Below, one piece after another: positions 34,150-42,323 of a DNA stretch of 64,000 nucleotides (the first letter of the stretch is position 1; every line of letters starts with the position of its first letter). Below the pieces are notes generated by a model, which saw only the letters and a list, made by a program, of their open reading frames with translations, had not been told where the DNA came from and searched no databases. Origin of the DNA: Solirubrobacterales bacterium (lineage in GTDB: Bacteria; Actinomycetota; Thermoleophilia; Solirubrobacterales; 70-9). The stretch lies in contig JAJNAZ010000011.1 of the NCBI GenBank assembly GCA_021155855.1, forward strand, positions 1 to 64,000. The letters run 5' to 3'. Position numbers and translations under genes: made by a program.

Positions 34150-37100
34150 CTACGGCGAGCCGAGCAGGTAGTCGATCGAGCGATCCATGACCTGGTTGCG
34201 CACATCGACAGGGCCCGAAGCGAGGTCCGAGATGCCCTCCAGGCCGAAGCCCATGTAGAGCGTGTCGCGGGTCGCCACGGTCGCGCCCTCCATGATGCCG
34301 AGGCCGCCGCGCCGGACCCAGTCGTTGCGGTTCGGTCCCTCGATTCCCTCGGGGTCCTGTGGTGCGCCGGGGACGGTCCACCCGTCCATCTGATTGCCGT
34401 CGTCCTCGAACGAGGTGCTGCCCTCCCCGGTCGAGACCTCGATGTCGTCGATGAACACGCCCGGGAACTGCTGGAAGCCCCAGTCGCTCACCGAGGTGAT
34501 CGAGATCTCGACCTGCGGCCCCAGCTCCCCCGGGATGTTGATCTGGAACTGCTGCCAGCCGCTCGAGCTGCCGTTGGCGGCGTTCCAGTCGCCCGTCGTC
34601 CCCGTCGAGCTGCATGTGGCCGGATCGCCGCCTTCGAACGTTTGGTAGTGGGTCAGGAACGGGTGCAGCACATTGGCCGCGTCGTCGGGATTGCTCCAGC
34701 CGCCCGTGCACGCCTGATCGTTTGAGAGATCGCTTGTCGTGTGACCGTTCTCGTCCGGGAGCGTCGTCCAGTTGTCCTGACCGACGGTGTGAGCCTCGAC
34801 GATCATGTAGTCGAAGTCGAGCTCGAGGTTGTAGCTCGTCCAGAAGGACAGCGTCGCGCCGCCGGCCGGGACGTCGATCGTCCGCGACAGGCGCTTGTAG
34901 GCCTCGTCGGCGCGATCCGACCACATGAACGCCTGTCCCGTGTGCGGATCGAACGGGCCCGAGAGGCCACTCAGATACTCCGCCGCCGGCCAGCTCTCGA
35001 ACTGCGGGAACTCGTCCGCCGGGTCGGTCACCTGGAGGAAGTCGCCGGTCGCGATGAACGACGAATTCGACGACTGATTCTGAGCGCTGTCGGGGCCATT
35101 GATCCCCCACGACAGGCCCTCGAGCGGCTCGTCGATCCCGGCCACGTCAAATGGTTCGCCGGTCTCCGGGTCGGTGCCGCCGTCCGGGGTGGTGATCGCC
35201 GCACCGAAGAAGTACTCGATCGGGTCACCCTGGGAGTTCCCGGACCCGGAAAGGGCCAGGCAGCCCGCCTCCACGGCCGGGTCGGCGCTGCACTGCTGGT
35301 TGTTGAACGGGTCGTAGAGCTGCGTTCCGAGACCGGTCGTGTACTGCTGTCCGGCGCGCTGGCCCGTGTAGAGGACGCGCCCGCCCTCGTTGACGTAGTC
35401 GCGCACCTCGAGCAGCTCCTGCATCGCCAGCCGCGACGCGTTGCCCGGACCCCAGCCGGGCTCGCGCGTGACCACGTCGTCGCCGGTGTACCAGACGACC
35501 GCGTCGTAGTGGCTGAGCACGCCGAGGCCGTCGGGCGCGGTGCGGCCGTGGTCGTCGACGTCGTAGACGTCGAACTCGACGCCGTTCGCCGCCAGCGCAT
35601 CCTCGTAGAACGACAGGTAGAAGGGGCCTCCGGGCGGCTGGACCGGCGAGGCTCCGCTGTAGTCCTCGGCCGAGAGCACCAGCACGCGCTTGCCGGTCTC
35701 GGAGACCGCGTCGTAGGTGAACGAGTCGCTCTGCTCGCCCCCACCCTCGAACCAGACCCTGACGCTGTCGCCCGGGTCGGTGCCGGTCACCTCTCCGCTG
35801 ACGACGTGGTAGTAGGTTCCGTTGCCGACGCCGTAGCGCTCGCCGCCCCCCCATTCGCTCGTCGGCGCCATCTGAACCGGACCGTCGTTGACCTGGTAGT
35901 GCAGCGTGACGTCCCCAAGGCTGCGCTTGGCCAGCACCCGCACCTCCTGCGGGTCGCCGTAGGACTCGCCGAACTTGAAGTCGAACAGCGAGGTCTGCCC
36001 GTTCTGCGGATCGATGTCGTCGGGGTCGAGATAAAACGGCTCGACCTCGATCCCGACCGGGGAGTCCGGATTTTCGGGATTCGCCGCGGACCTGGCCAGC
36101 CCCAGGTCGAAGTCGAGCGTCCTCTCGAACTCCTCCTGGATCAGCTGCTCGTTGTCGGGAAACACGAACCCCGACCCCGGCGTGCCCTCACCGAGCTCCG
36201 GCGTGAAGGCCACGGTCCCCCCATTGGTGTCGGCGTAGTCGGTGGTCTCGCCGTTGGTGACATAGAGCGTGTCCGCCGATTGCCCCGGATTGAACCCGGG
36301 GATGGCGGAGCTGTCGTCATCGACGCCGCCGCTGACGGCGTCATCGGTGCCGCCGGTGGCGACATAGATCGGATAGTCCGCGTCCAGCGTCCCGACCTGC
36401 CAACCCTGCGGATAGAGCAGCCACTCACCGAACGAGTGGAAGTTCGACTGGAACTCTGGCTGGATACGGTCGATCAGGCCCTGCATCGCCTGGGTCTCAG
36501 GCTCGGAGGCGGCCCTGGGACCGCGATAGGTCTCGTCCGCCGGGTCCGGGGACGACCCCTCGTTGTCGTAGCCCCAGTGCTCGTCGTAGTTGCGATTCGG
36601 GTCCACCCCGTCGCCGATGGTGATCTGCCCGTCGCCGTTGTTATCGCGCAGGTTCTTGCGCCACAGGCGCTCGTAATCGAACGAGTACTGGTATCCGTCG
36701 GGGTTCGCGGAGATCACGAACCAAAGCTCGGTCTCCTTGAGCAGGTCTTTGATCGGCTTGTCGTTGGCCCGCCAGCGGTCGATGAAGTAGTGCATGAGCC
36801 GGCGGTTCACCTCGAGGCTGATCCACTCGCGCGCGTGCTGGTTGGAGGAGTACAGGACCGCCGGGCGCGATCCGTCGGGTACTTCGCGGGCGCTTTGGGT
36901 GAGCTTGAGCGCGATCAGCTCGCGACCCTGATGCGTCTCCCCGAGGACCTCGAGCTTTACGAGCTGAGGGTTGCGGCGGGCCACGCTGTATAGCTCGTCG
37001 CGAATTCCGCCCGGCTCGTCCCAGGACCGGTAGACGTTGAAGCCGTTGGCCGCCTGGCGCGCCGCCTGCTGGGTCGCCGTCAGGCCCTTGCGGTTGCGCG

Positions 37101-37359
37101 TCAGCTCGACCCGGACGCCGGCCGCGGCGACCTTCGCGCGCTGGCTCGCGGTCAGGACGGCCTGCGCTGTGATTCCCGTTGTGGTTTGCTCGACGTCGGC
37201 GAGCTCCACGCCCTCAGTCGCGCGCGCGATCTTGTCGGCCTTGCCCTCGAGCGTGTACATCTCGAGGACTGCACGCCCTTGACCCGCAGCGGCAGGTGCG
37301 ATCGCAAGCGCGACCGCGACCGCGACGAGGCCGAGCGTGGCGCTGAGTCTGGGCCACAT
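34150..37359 (-). CDS. Secreted M14 zinc carboxypeptidase with C-terminal InhA-type MAM-like region (1069 aa)
   Basis: I chose the ATG at 37359 because MWPRLSATLGLVAVAVALAI begins a signal peptide. The M14 domain follows: zinc ligands in SSNQHAREWISLEVNRRL (HxxE) and the third His in QSNFHSFGEWLLYPQGW, substrate-binding ISANPDGYQYS and DPNRNYDEHWGYDNEGS, and the catalytic Glu in VAFTPELGEG. After residue 450 the protein is beta-rich; residues near 600-740 hold a class I glutamine-amidotransferase-like or Ig-like block (RVLVLSAEDYSG, DAVVWYTGDDVVTRE). The last 300 residues match the MAM-like domain of immune-inhibitor-A peptidases (FMWSDRADEAYKRLSRTID, PGVFIDDIEVSTG). It acts outside the cell, probably degrading peptides for nutrition. 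It is much longer than a plain M14 enzyme (about 400 aa). Confidence 0.9.
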   Translation of the reverse strand: MWPRLSATLGLVAVAVALAIAPAAAGQGRAVLEMYTLEGKADKIARATEGVELADVEQTTTGITAQAVLTASQRAKVAAAGVRVELTRNRKGLTATQQAARQAANGFNVYRSWDEPGGIRDELYSVARRNPQLVKLEVLGETHQGRELIALKLTQSAREVPDGSRPAVLYSSNQHAREWISLEVNRRLMHYFIDRWRANDKPIKDLLKETELWFVISANPDGYQYSFDYERLWRKNLRDNNGDGQITIGDGVDPNRNYDEHWGYDNEGSSPDPADETYRGPRAASEPETQAMQGLIDRIQPEFQSNFHSFGEWLLYPQGWQVGTLDADYPIYVATGGTDDAVSGGVDDDSSAIPGFNPGQSADTLYVTNGETTDYADTNGGTVAFTPELGEGTPGSGFVFPDNEQLIQEEFERTLDFDLGLARSAANPENPDSPVGIEVEPFYLDPDDIDPQNGQTSLFDFKFGESYGDPQEVRVLAKRSLGDVTLHYQVNDGPVQMAPTSEWGGGERYGVGNGTYYHVVSGEVTGTDPGDSVRVWFEGGGEQSDSFTYDAVSETGKRVLVLSAEDYSGASPVQPPGGPFYLSFYEDALAANGVEFDVYDVDDHGRTAPDGLGVLSHYDAVVWYTGDDVVTREPGWGPGNASRLAMQELLEVRDYVNEGGRVLYTGQRAGQQYTTGLGTQLYDPFNNQQCSADPAVEAGCLALSGSGNSQGDPIEYFFGAAITTPDGGTDPETGEPFDVAGIDEPLEGLSWGINGPDSAQNQSSNSSFIATGDFLQVTDPADEFPQFESWPAAEYLSGLSGPFDPHTGQAFMWSDRADEAYKRLSRTIDVPAGGATLSFWTSYNLELDFDYMIVEAHTVGQDNWTTLPDENGHTTSDLSNDQACTGGWSNPDDAANVLHPFLTHYQTFEGGDPATCSSTGTTGDWNAANGSSSGWQQFQINIPGELGPQVEISITSVSDWGFQQFPGVFIDDIEVSTGEGSTSFEDDGNQMDGWTVPGAPQDPEGIEGPNRNDWVRRGGLGIMEGATVATRDTLYMGFGLEGISDLASGPVDVRNQVMDRSIDYLLGSP

Positions 37360-37565
37360 GGAGCTCCGCCCTTCGTTCGTGATCTGATCAATCCCTTCTC
37401 TGGTCGGCGTGCTCGCCGCCCTCAGCGCACACACCCGGGCCGCCGGTACCACGAAGCGAGCCGGCTAAACACGATCGCGGCAGAACGCAACGTCCCGCAG
37501 GTGGGGCGTCGCGACCGACCGCCGGTGGCTGATTCAGTGGCGATTCGTTGCGCGGGGCCCGCTCG

Positions 37566-38564
37566 TCAGCGTGCGGCCGCTGCCTCCGTCGCGGCGAGCT
37601 GTCCGCAGGCGGCGGCGATGTCGCGACCGCGGGTGAGGCGCACGGTGGCGGGCAGGCCGCGCTCGATCAGGGTCCGGCGGAAGTCGTCGATCGCCTTGGG
37701 CGGCGAGCCGTGGAAGGGCCCGCCGGTCGGGTTGTAAGGGATCAGGTTGACCTTGAACGCTTCGGCGGGGGTGAGCACGGCCGCCAGCGCGAGCGCCTGC
37801 CCGCGCCGATCGTTGACGCCGCCGAGCATCAGGTACTCGACGTAGACGCGCCGGCGCCGCGCCGCACGCCAGCCGCGGCAGGCTTCGAGCACGTCGGCGA
37901 GCGGGTAGCGGTCGTTGACCGGCATCAGCTCGGAGCGCAAGGCGTCGTCGGCCGCGTGTAGGGAGAGGGCCAGCCGCACACGCGGTCCCTCGCCGGCGAG
38001 GCGCTCGATCCCGGGCAGCCAGCCCACGGTCGAGATCGTCGTATGCGAGGTGGCGATGCCGAGGTCCGGGAGGCGCTCGCAGGCGGCGAGCACTGAGTCG
38101 AGATTCATCAGCGGCTCTCCCATGCCCATGAACACCGCCTGGTTGACCGGGGCCGAACGGCGGAAGTGAAGCGCCTGATCGAGGATCTCCGAGGCGCTCA
38201 GGTTGCGGCCGAAGCGCATCGAGCCGGTGGCGCAGAAGGTGCAGGTGAGCGGACAGCCGGACTGGCTCGAGAGGCAGAGCGATCGGCGGCCATCGCGATA
38301 GCGCATCAGCACCGTCTCGACCGGGCGGCGATCGGCGGTCGCGAACAGCGCCTTTTCGGTCCCGTCGCGCGCGCGGGCGCTGCGCCGGAGCGCCAGCGAC
38401 GAGAACGGCACCTCGGCTTCGAGCACGCGGCGCAGGTCGAGCGGCAGGTTCGACATCTCCGCATAGGCGGTGGCACCGCGCGCGGCCCACTCCCACACCT
38501 GCGCGGCGCGGTAGGAGGGCTGATCGCGCTCGGCGAGACTGCGCTCGAGCAGCTCGAGGTCCAT
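37566..38564 (-). CDS. rlmN: 23S rRNA (adenine2503-C2)-methyltransferase RlmN
   Basis: The 332 aa radical-SAM protein has the cluster motif SGCPLTCTFCATGSMRFGRN (CxxxCxxC), the GMGEPLMNLDSVLAACERLP loop, and the C-terminal catalytic Cys region RGRDIAAACGQLAA. LSTVG-type SAM contacts are present as TTISTVGWLPGIERLAGEGP. It methylates C2 of A2503 in 23S rRNA, and in some bacteria A37 of tRNAs. The N-terminal YRAAQVWEWAARGATAYAEM matches the usual helical domain. The start is ATG at 38564, 11 bases from the divergent dehydrogenase start. The length is slightly short but within the family range. Confidence 0.95.
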   Translation of the reverse strand: MDLELLERSLAERDQPSYRAAQVWEWAARGATAYAEMSNLPLDLRRVLEAEVPFSSLALRRSARARDGTEKALFATADRRPVETVLMRYRDGRRSLCLSSQSGCPLTCTFCATGSMRFGRNLSASEILDQALHFRRSAPVNQAVFMGMGEPLMNLDSVLAACERLPDLGIATSHTTISTVGWLPGIERLAGEGPRVRLALSLHAADDALRSELMPVNDRYPLADVLEACRGWRAARRRRVYVEYLMLGGVNDRRGQALALAAVLTPAEAFKVNLIPYNPTGGPFHGSPPKAIDDFRRTLIERGLPATVRLTRGRDIAAACGQLAATEAAAAR

Positions 38565-38575
38565 GGGCCCCGAGT

Positions 38576-39532
38576 GTGACAGCGTTCGCGCCCGTGGCCC
38601 GATGCTTCATCACCCGCGAGCTTCCCGGCCCGGCGCTCGACCGGCTGCGGGTCGCGCACGAGGTCGAGGTCTGGCCCGAGCGCGTGCCGCCGCCGCGCGC
38701 TGAGCTCGAACGCGGGGCGGCCGCCGCCGAGGGGCTGCTGTCGCTGCTGACCGACAGCGTCGACGCGGAGCTGATCGCCGCCGCGCCACGCCTGCTCGCG
38801 ATCTCGAACTACGCCGTCGGAACCGACAACGTCGATGTCGACGCCGCCACCGCGCGCGGGATTCCGGTCGGCAACACGCCCGACGTACTCACCGACTCGA
38901 CCGCCGACCTCGCGGTCGCGCTGATGCTCGCCGGGGCACGCCGGCTCGCCGAGGGCGAGCGCTCGGTGCGCGCCGGCGAATGGCGCACCTGGGAGCCGGC
39001 GCGGATGCTGGGGCGCGACCTCAACCGGGCTACGGTCGGGATCGTCGGCGCCGGGCGCATCGGCCGCACCGTGGCCCGCCGGCTCGAGGGCTTCGAGTGC
39101 CGGGTGATGCTCGCCGGCCGCGGCGACCGGGCGGCGCTGGAGGTCCTGCTAAGCGAGTCGGACTTCGTCACCATCCACTGCCCGCTGACGCCGGAGACCC
39201 GGGGCCTGATCGGCGCGGCGGAGCTGGGCGCCATGAAGCGAACGGCTTGGCTCGTGAACACCGCCCGCGGGCCGATCGTCGATCACGTGGCGCTCGAGCG
39301 CGCGCTGCGCGAAGGTCGGATCGCGGGGGCCGCCGTCGACGTCACCGACCCGGAGCCGCTGCCCGCCGACCACCCCTTGCTGACGGCGGCGAACCTGCTC
39401 GTCGTCCCCCACATCGGCTCGGCGACCCATCGCACCCGCGAGGCGATGGCCGAGATCGCGGTCGACAACCTGCTCGCCGCCCTCGCCGGCGAGCGAATGC
39501 CCCACTGTGTCAATCCGGAGGTCTACGAGTGA
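38576..39532 (+). CDS. D-isomer-specific 2-hydroxyacid dehydrogenase (glyoxylate/hydroxypyruvate reductase-like)
   Basis: The 318 aa protein has the NAD(P) site TVGIVGAGRIGRTVARRLEG and the catalytic trio of the family: Arg in VNTARGPIVDHVAL, Glu in DVTDPEPLPADHPL, and His in VVPHIGSATHRTREAMAEIA. The N-terminal CFITRELPGPALDRLRVAHE and YAVGTDNVDVDAATARGIPV are typical of glycerate/glyoxylate reductases. The substrate cannot be fixed from sequence. The frame starts with GTG at 38576; another GTG six codons later is possible. It is divergent from rlmN and convergent with a VOC-family gene. Confidence 0.9.
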   Translation: MTAFAPVARCFITRELPGPALDRLRVAHEVEVWPERVPPPRAELERGAAAAEGLLSLLTDSVDAELIAAAPRLLAISNYAVGTDNVDVDAATARGIPVGNTPDVLTDSTADLAVALMLAGARRLAEGERSVRAGEWRTWEPARMLGRDLNRATVGIVGAGRIGRTVARRLEGFECRVMLAGRGDRAALEVLLSESDFVTIHCPLTPETRGLIGAAELGAMKRTAWLVNTARGPIVDHVALERALREGRIAGAAVDVTDPEPLPADHPLLTAANLLVVPHIGSATHRTREAMAEIAVDNLLAALAGERMPHCVNPEVYE

Positions 39533-39542
39533 GACGCAGTGC

Positions 39543-39983
39543 TCAACCGAGGCCCTTGTCGCGCAGCTCGGCGAGCGCCTCCTCGGTCTTCTCGAGCCCG
39601 TCGACGCCCATGCCCGCAGCAACCGCGGGGCTCTTCGTAAACTGGATCCGCCGGTAGTCGACGACCTGGATGTGGTTGCCCCATGGATCGCGAAAATCAA
39701 GCCCGCGGCCGGGGAGGAGCTCGGCGCCGGCTTCGGTCAGCGCCGCCCGCGCGACCTCGAGATCGTCGACGACGAGGCCGAAGTGGCGGTCGCCGTCGGC
39801 CGGCTGCGAGCGGCCCTCCGAGAGCGCCAGGAACTGGTCGCCCATGTCGAGGAAGGCCATCCCCGGGATCCGTCCGCGGAGCTCGAACTCGAACACCGCG
39901 CCGTAGAACTCGAGCGCCGCGCCGAGGTCCTCGACCTCGAGCGCGACGTGGTTGATGCCGACGAGCCGGGCGCGCTTGGACAC
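39543..39983 (-). CDS. VOC (glyoxalase/bleomycin resistance) family protein
   Basis: The 146 aa protein starts at a GTG and reads GINHVALEVEDLGAALEFYG, then GMAFLDMGDQFLALSEGRSQ, HFGLVVDDLEVARAALTEAG and LDFRDPWGNHIQVVDYRRIQ. These are the two beta-alpha-beta-beta-beta repeats of the VOC fold, with likely metal ligands His13 region, His in HFGLVV and Glu or Gln in the last strand. The reaction is unknown; members include dioxygenases, isomerases and resistance proteins. A C-terminal helix of about 30 residues (GLEKTEEALAELRDKGLG) is an extra. A TAGTCT box lies 9 bases before the start, inside a 30-base gap shared with the divergent hydrolase. Confidence 0.88.
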   Translation of the reverse strand: MSKRARLVGINHVALEVEDLGAALEFYGAVFEFELRGRIPGMAFLDMGDQFLALSEGRSQPADGDRHFGLVVDDLEVARAALTEAGAELLPGRGLDFRDPWGNHIQVVDYRRIQFTKSPAVAAGMGVDGLEKTEEALAELRDKGLG

Positions 39984-39992
39984 CGTCAGCCC

Positions 39993-39998
39993 AGACTA
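39993..39998 (-). promoter_or_regulatory. -10 box (TAGTCT) of the VOC gene
   Basis: TAGTCT on the minus strand ends 9 bases before the GTG at 39983. Together with the plus-strand TAGGCT at 40001 it forms a divergent promoter pair in 30 bases. Confidence 0.45.
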
Positions 39999-40000
39999 AC

Positions 40001-40006
40001 TAGGCT
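40001..40006 (+). promoter_or_regulatory. Leaderless-type -10 box (TAGGCT) of the hydrolase gene
   Basis: TAGGCT lies exactly 7 bases before the GTG at 40014, with no ribosome-binding site between them. Confidence 0.5.
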
Positions 40007-40013
40007 GCCGAAC

Positions 40014-41415
40014 GTGCGCTCTCGCATCGCTTCAATGCTGGTCTGCTGCGTGGCGCTGTCGATCGGCTACGTGAGCGGGGCCAGTGCCGATGGGCGGCAA
40101 GAGCGCGGCGCCGGCGCGGCCCAGGTGAAGCTGAAGCGCTGCGGCAACATCCCCGAGCCCTCCGGGTTTCGCTGCGGTTCGATCGAGGTTCCGTTCGAGC
40201 GTTCCGATCCCTCCTACGGGAGCACGCGGATCGCCTTCGCATTGCGGACCCGCGACCGCGACACGCGGCCCTCGCTGGGAACGATCTTCGCCCAGGAGGG
40301 AGGTCCGGGCTTCGCCAGCACCGGAACCGCGAACGCCTATACGAAGCTGTTCGCCGAGCTGCTCGAGCGCCGCGACCTGGTGCTCGTCGACATGCGCGGC
40401 ACCGGACGCTCCGAGCGGATCGACTGCCCGGGGCTTCAGCACGGCATCGGGCCAGTTCATCACGCTTTCGGAGTGCGGGCGTCAGCTCGGTGAGCGCTTC
40501 ATCTCCTACCGCAGCTCGGCCGCGGCCGACGACATCGATGCGGTGCGGCGCGCCCTCGGCGTCGGCAGGATCACCCTCTACGGCGACTCCTATGGCACCT
40601 TCCTCGCCCAGTCGTATGCGTACCGTCACGGCGAGACCCTGAGGGCCCTGGTGCTCGACTCCGCCTATCCGGCGAAGGGGGAGTCTCCCTGGTACGGGAG
40701 CCTGATCCGGACCGGCAACCGGTCGCTGGAGCTCGCCTGCCGCCGGTCGCCGAAATGCTCGGGCGACGCCGGCAGGCGCCTGCGCGCGCTGGTCCACTAC
40801 CTGCGCAAGTCCGGCCGCGGGGTCGGCGGGCTGCTCGAGGCCTTCGGCGGCGCCACCTACGGGACGCCGGACTCCTACGTCGCGATCGACCGCGCCGGGG
40901 TGCAGCTGCGCCGCGGCAACCAGAAGCCGTGGAAGCGACTCACGCGCCCGTTCAAGCCCGACTCCGGCGATCCGCGCGAGTACGTGCGCGCCGGGGAGCT
41001 CGTGGTCGGCTGCAACGACTACCCGATGATCTGGGAGAAGACCGCGAGCGAACCCGAGCGCCGGGCGCAGCTCGCACGTGCGATCCGCCGCCATCCGCAT
41101 AACTTCGGCCCGTTCACGCCGGCCGAGATCGCGCTCTCGTCGAGCTTCGGCTACCTCGAATGCCTCACCTGGCCGGCGCCGACCGCGGTCTACGAGCCGC
41201 CGATCTCACCCGGGGACCGCCCGACCCGGGCCCCGGTGCTCGTCGTCTCCGGCGAGATGGACAACCTGACCACGCCGCAGGAGGGCAGGTGGACCGCGGA
41301 GCTGTTCCCGAACTCGCGCCGCTTCGTCGCCCGCAACGCCGGCCACGTCGACTCGCTCATCTACCACAACGGCGCCGCGGCGCGCACGATCCGCGACTTC
41401 GTGCGCCGGCACTAG
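40014..41415 (+). pseudogene. Secreted S33-type alpha/beta hydrolase gene with a one-base frameshift
   Basis: From GTG 40014 the protein has a signal peptide (RIASMLVCCVALSIGYVSGA) and the oxyanion region IFAQEGGPGFASTGTA and LVLVDMRGTGRSERIDCPGL. In the G run at 40449-40451 one extra base shifts the frame; the original frame would end at 40493. The other frame continues FITLSECGRQLGERFISYRS, SAAADDIDAVRRALGV, and then the nucleophile elbow ITLYGDSYGTFLAQSYAYRH. The Asp is in VVSGEMDNLTTPQEG and the His in VARNAGHVDSLIY, so all catalytic residues survive in the two halves. The corrected product is about 466 aa, typical of tripeptidyl aminopeptidase-like secreted hydrolases. The break in a G run could be an assembly error. 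Confidence 0.82.
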
Positions 41416-41419
41416 AGGG

Positions 41420-42295
41420 GTGGATGCGGATGAGCCATCCCCGCGCCCGCTGCTCGCCGTCGACTCCCCGTCGATGCTGTTCCGCGCCTTCTACGCGCTC
41501 CCGGACTCGATCAAGGGCGCCGACGGCAAGCCGGTCAACGCGCTCCTCGGGGCGACGAACCTGATCCTGCGCGAGGTCGAGCGCTTCGACCCGCGCGCGG
41601 TCGTGCTCTGCTTCGGGCCCGACGCCGCCGACTACCGGGTCGAGCTCTTCCCCGACTACCACGCCGAGCGCCCGGAGGTGCCGAAGGATCTCGCGCCGCA
41701 GTTCGCCGACAGCGACGACTTCTTCGGCGCCTTCGGGTGGACGGTGTCGAATCACGACTCGCTCGAGGCCGACGATCTGCTCGGCTCCTACGCGGCGCTC
41801 GAGGAGGCCGCCGGCGGTCGCGCCCTGCTCCTGACCGGCGACCGCGACCTCTACCAGTGCGCTTCCGAGCAGACAACGGTGCTCTACGTGCGCACCGGTT
41901 CCAGGGGCGCCGAGGAGGTGACGCCGGCCGAGGTGCAAAGCCGCTACGGAATCGCGCCCGAGCAGGTACCCGACTTCATCGCCCTGCGCGGCGACCCCTC
42001 CGACGGGATCCCGGGGGCGAAGGGCGTCGGCGAGAAGACCGCCGCCTCACTGCTGCGCGAGCACGGCTCGCTCGAGCGGGTGCTCGAGCACGCGATCCGG
42101 ATGCCGCGTCCGGCGCTGCGCACGGCGCTGCTCGACGGCCGCGAGCAGCTGCTCGCGTTCAAGCAGATCGCGACCCTTCACGACGCCAAGGTCAGGCGCC
42201 CGCGCAACCGCCGCACCGACTGGTCGGGGGCGGCGAAGGCGGCCCGCAAGCGCGGCATGAACCGGCTCGCGGACCGACTCGCAAAGCTTGGTTGA
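41420..42295 (+). CDS. Stand-alone 5'-3' exonuclease (PolI N-terminal-like)
   Basis: The 291 aa protein matches the 5'-nuclease domain of DNA polymerase I without the polymerase. Acidic metal-site segments are visible: LLAVDSPSMLFRAFYALPDS, HDSLEADDLLGSYAALEEAA, LLLTGDRDLYQCASEQTTVL and LRGDPSDGIPGAKGVGEKTA, the last being the helix-hairpin-helix DNA-binding element. YHAERPEVPKDLAPQF is the usual helical arch region. Actinobacteria often carry such an extra copy for primer removal or repair. It begins with GTG at 41420, 4 bases after the hydrolase stop, and probably shares a transcript with it. Confidence 0.93.
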   Translation: MDADEPSPRPLLAVDSPSMLFRAFYALPDSIKGADGKPVNALLGATNLILREVERFDPRAVVLCFGPDAADYRVELFPDYHAERPEVPKDLAPQFADSDDFFGAFGWTVSNHDSLEADDLLGSYAALEEAAGGRALLLTGDRDLYQCASEQTTVLYVRTGSRGAEEVTPAEVQSRYGIAPEQVPDFIALRGDPSDGIPGAKGVGEKTAASLLREHGSLERVLEHAIRMPRPALRTALLDGREQLLAFKQIATLHDAKVRRPRNRRTDWSGAAKAARKRGMNRLADRLAKLG

Positions 42296-42310
42296 CGCCT
42301 CCGGACGAGG

Positions 42311-42316
42311 TAGGTT
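42311..42316 (+). promoter_or_regulatory. Leaderless-type -10 box (TAGGTT)
   Basis: TAGGTT lies 7 bases before the ATG at 42324, again without a ribosome-binding site. Confidence 0.45.
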
Positions 42317-42323
42317 CTCTCAG

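Noticed and set aside
34741-36993. 750-codon frame opposite the M14 peptidase
   Set aside because: Composition is of the noise type and the peptidase frame carries the zinc motifs and signal peptide.
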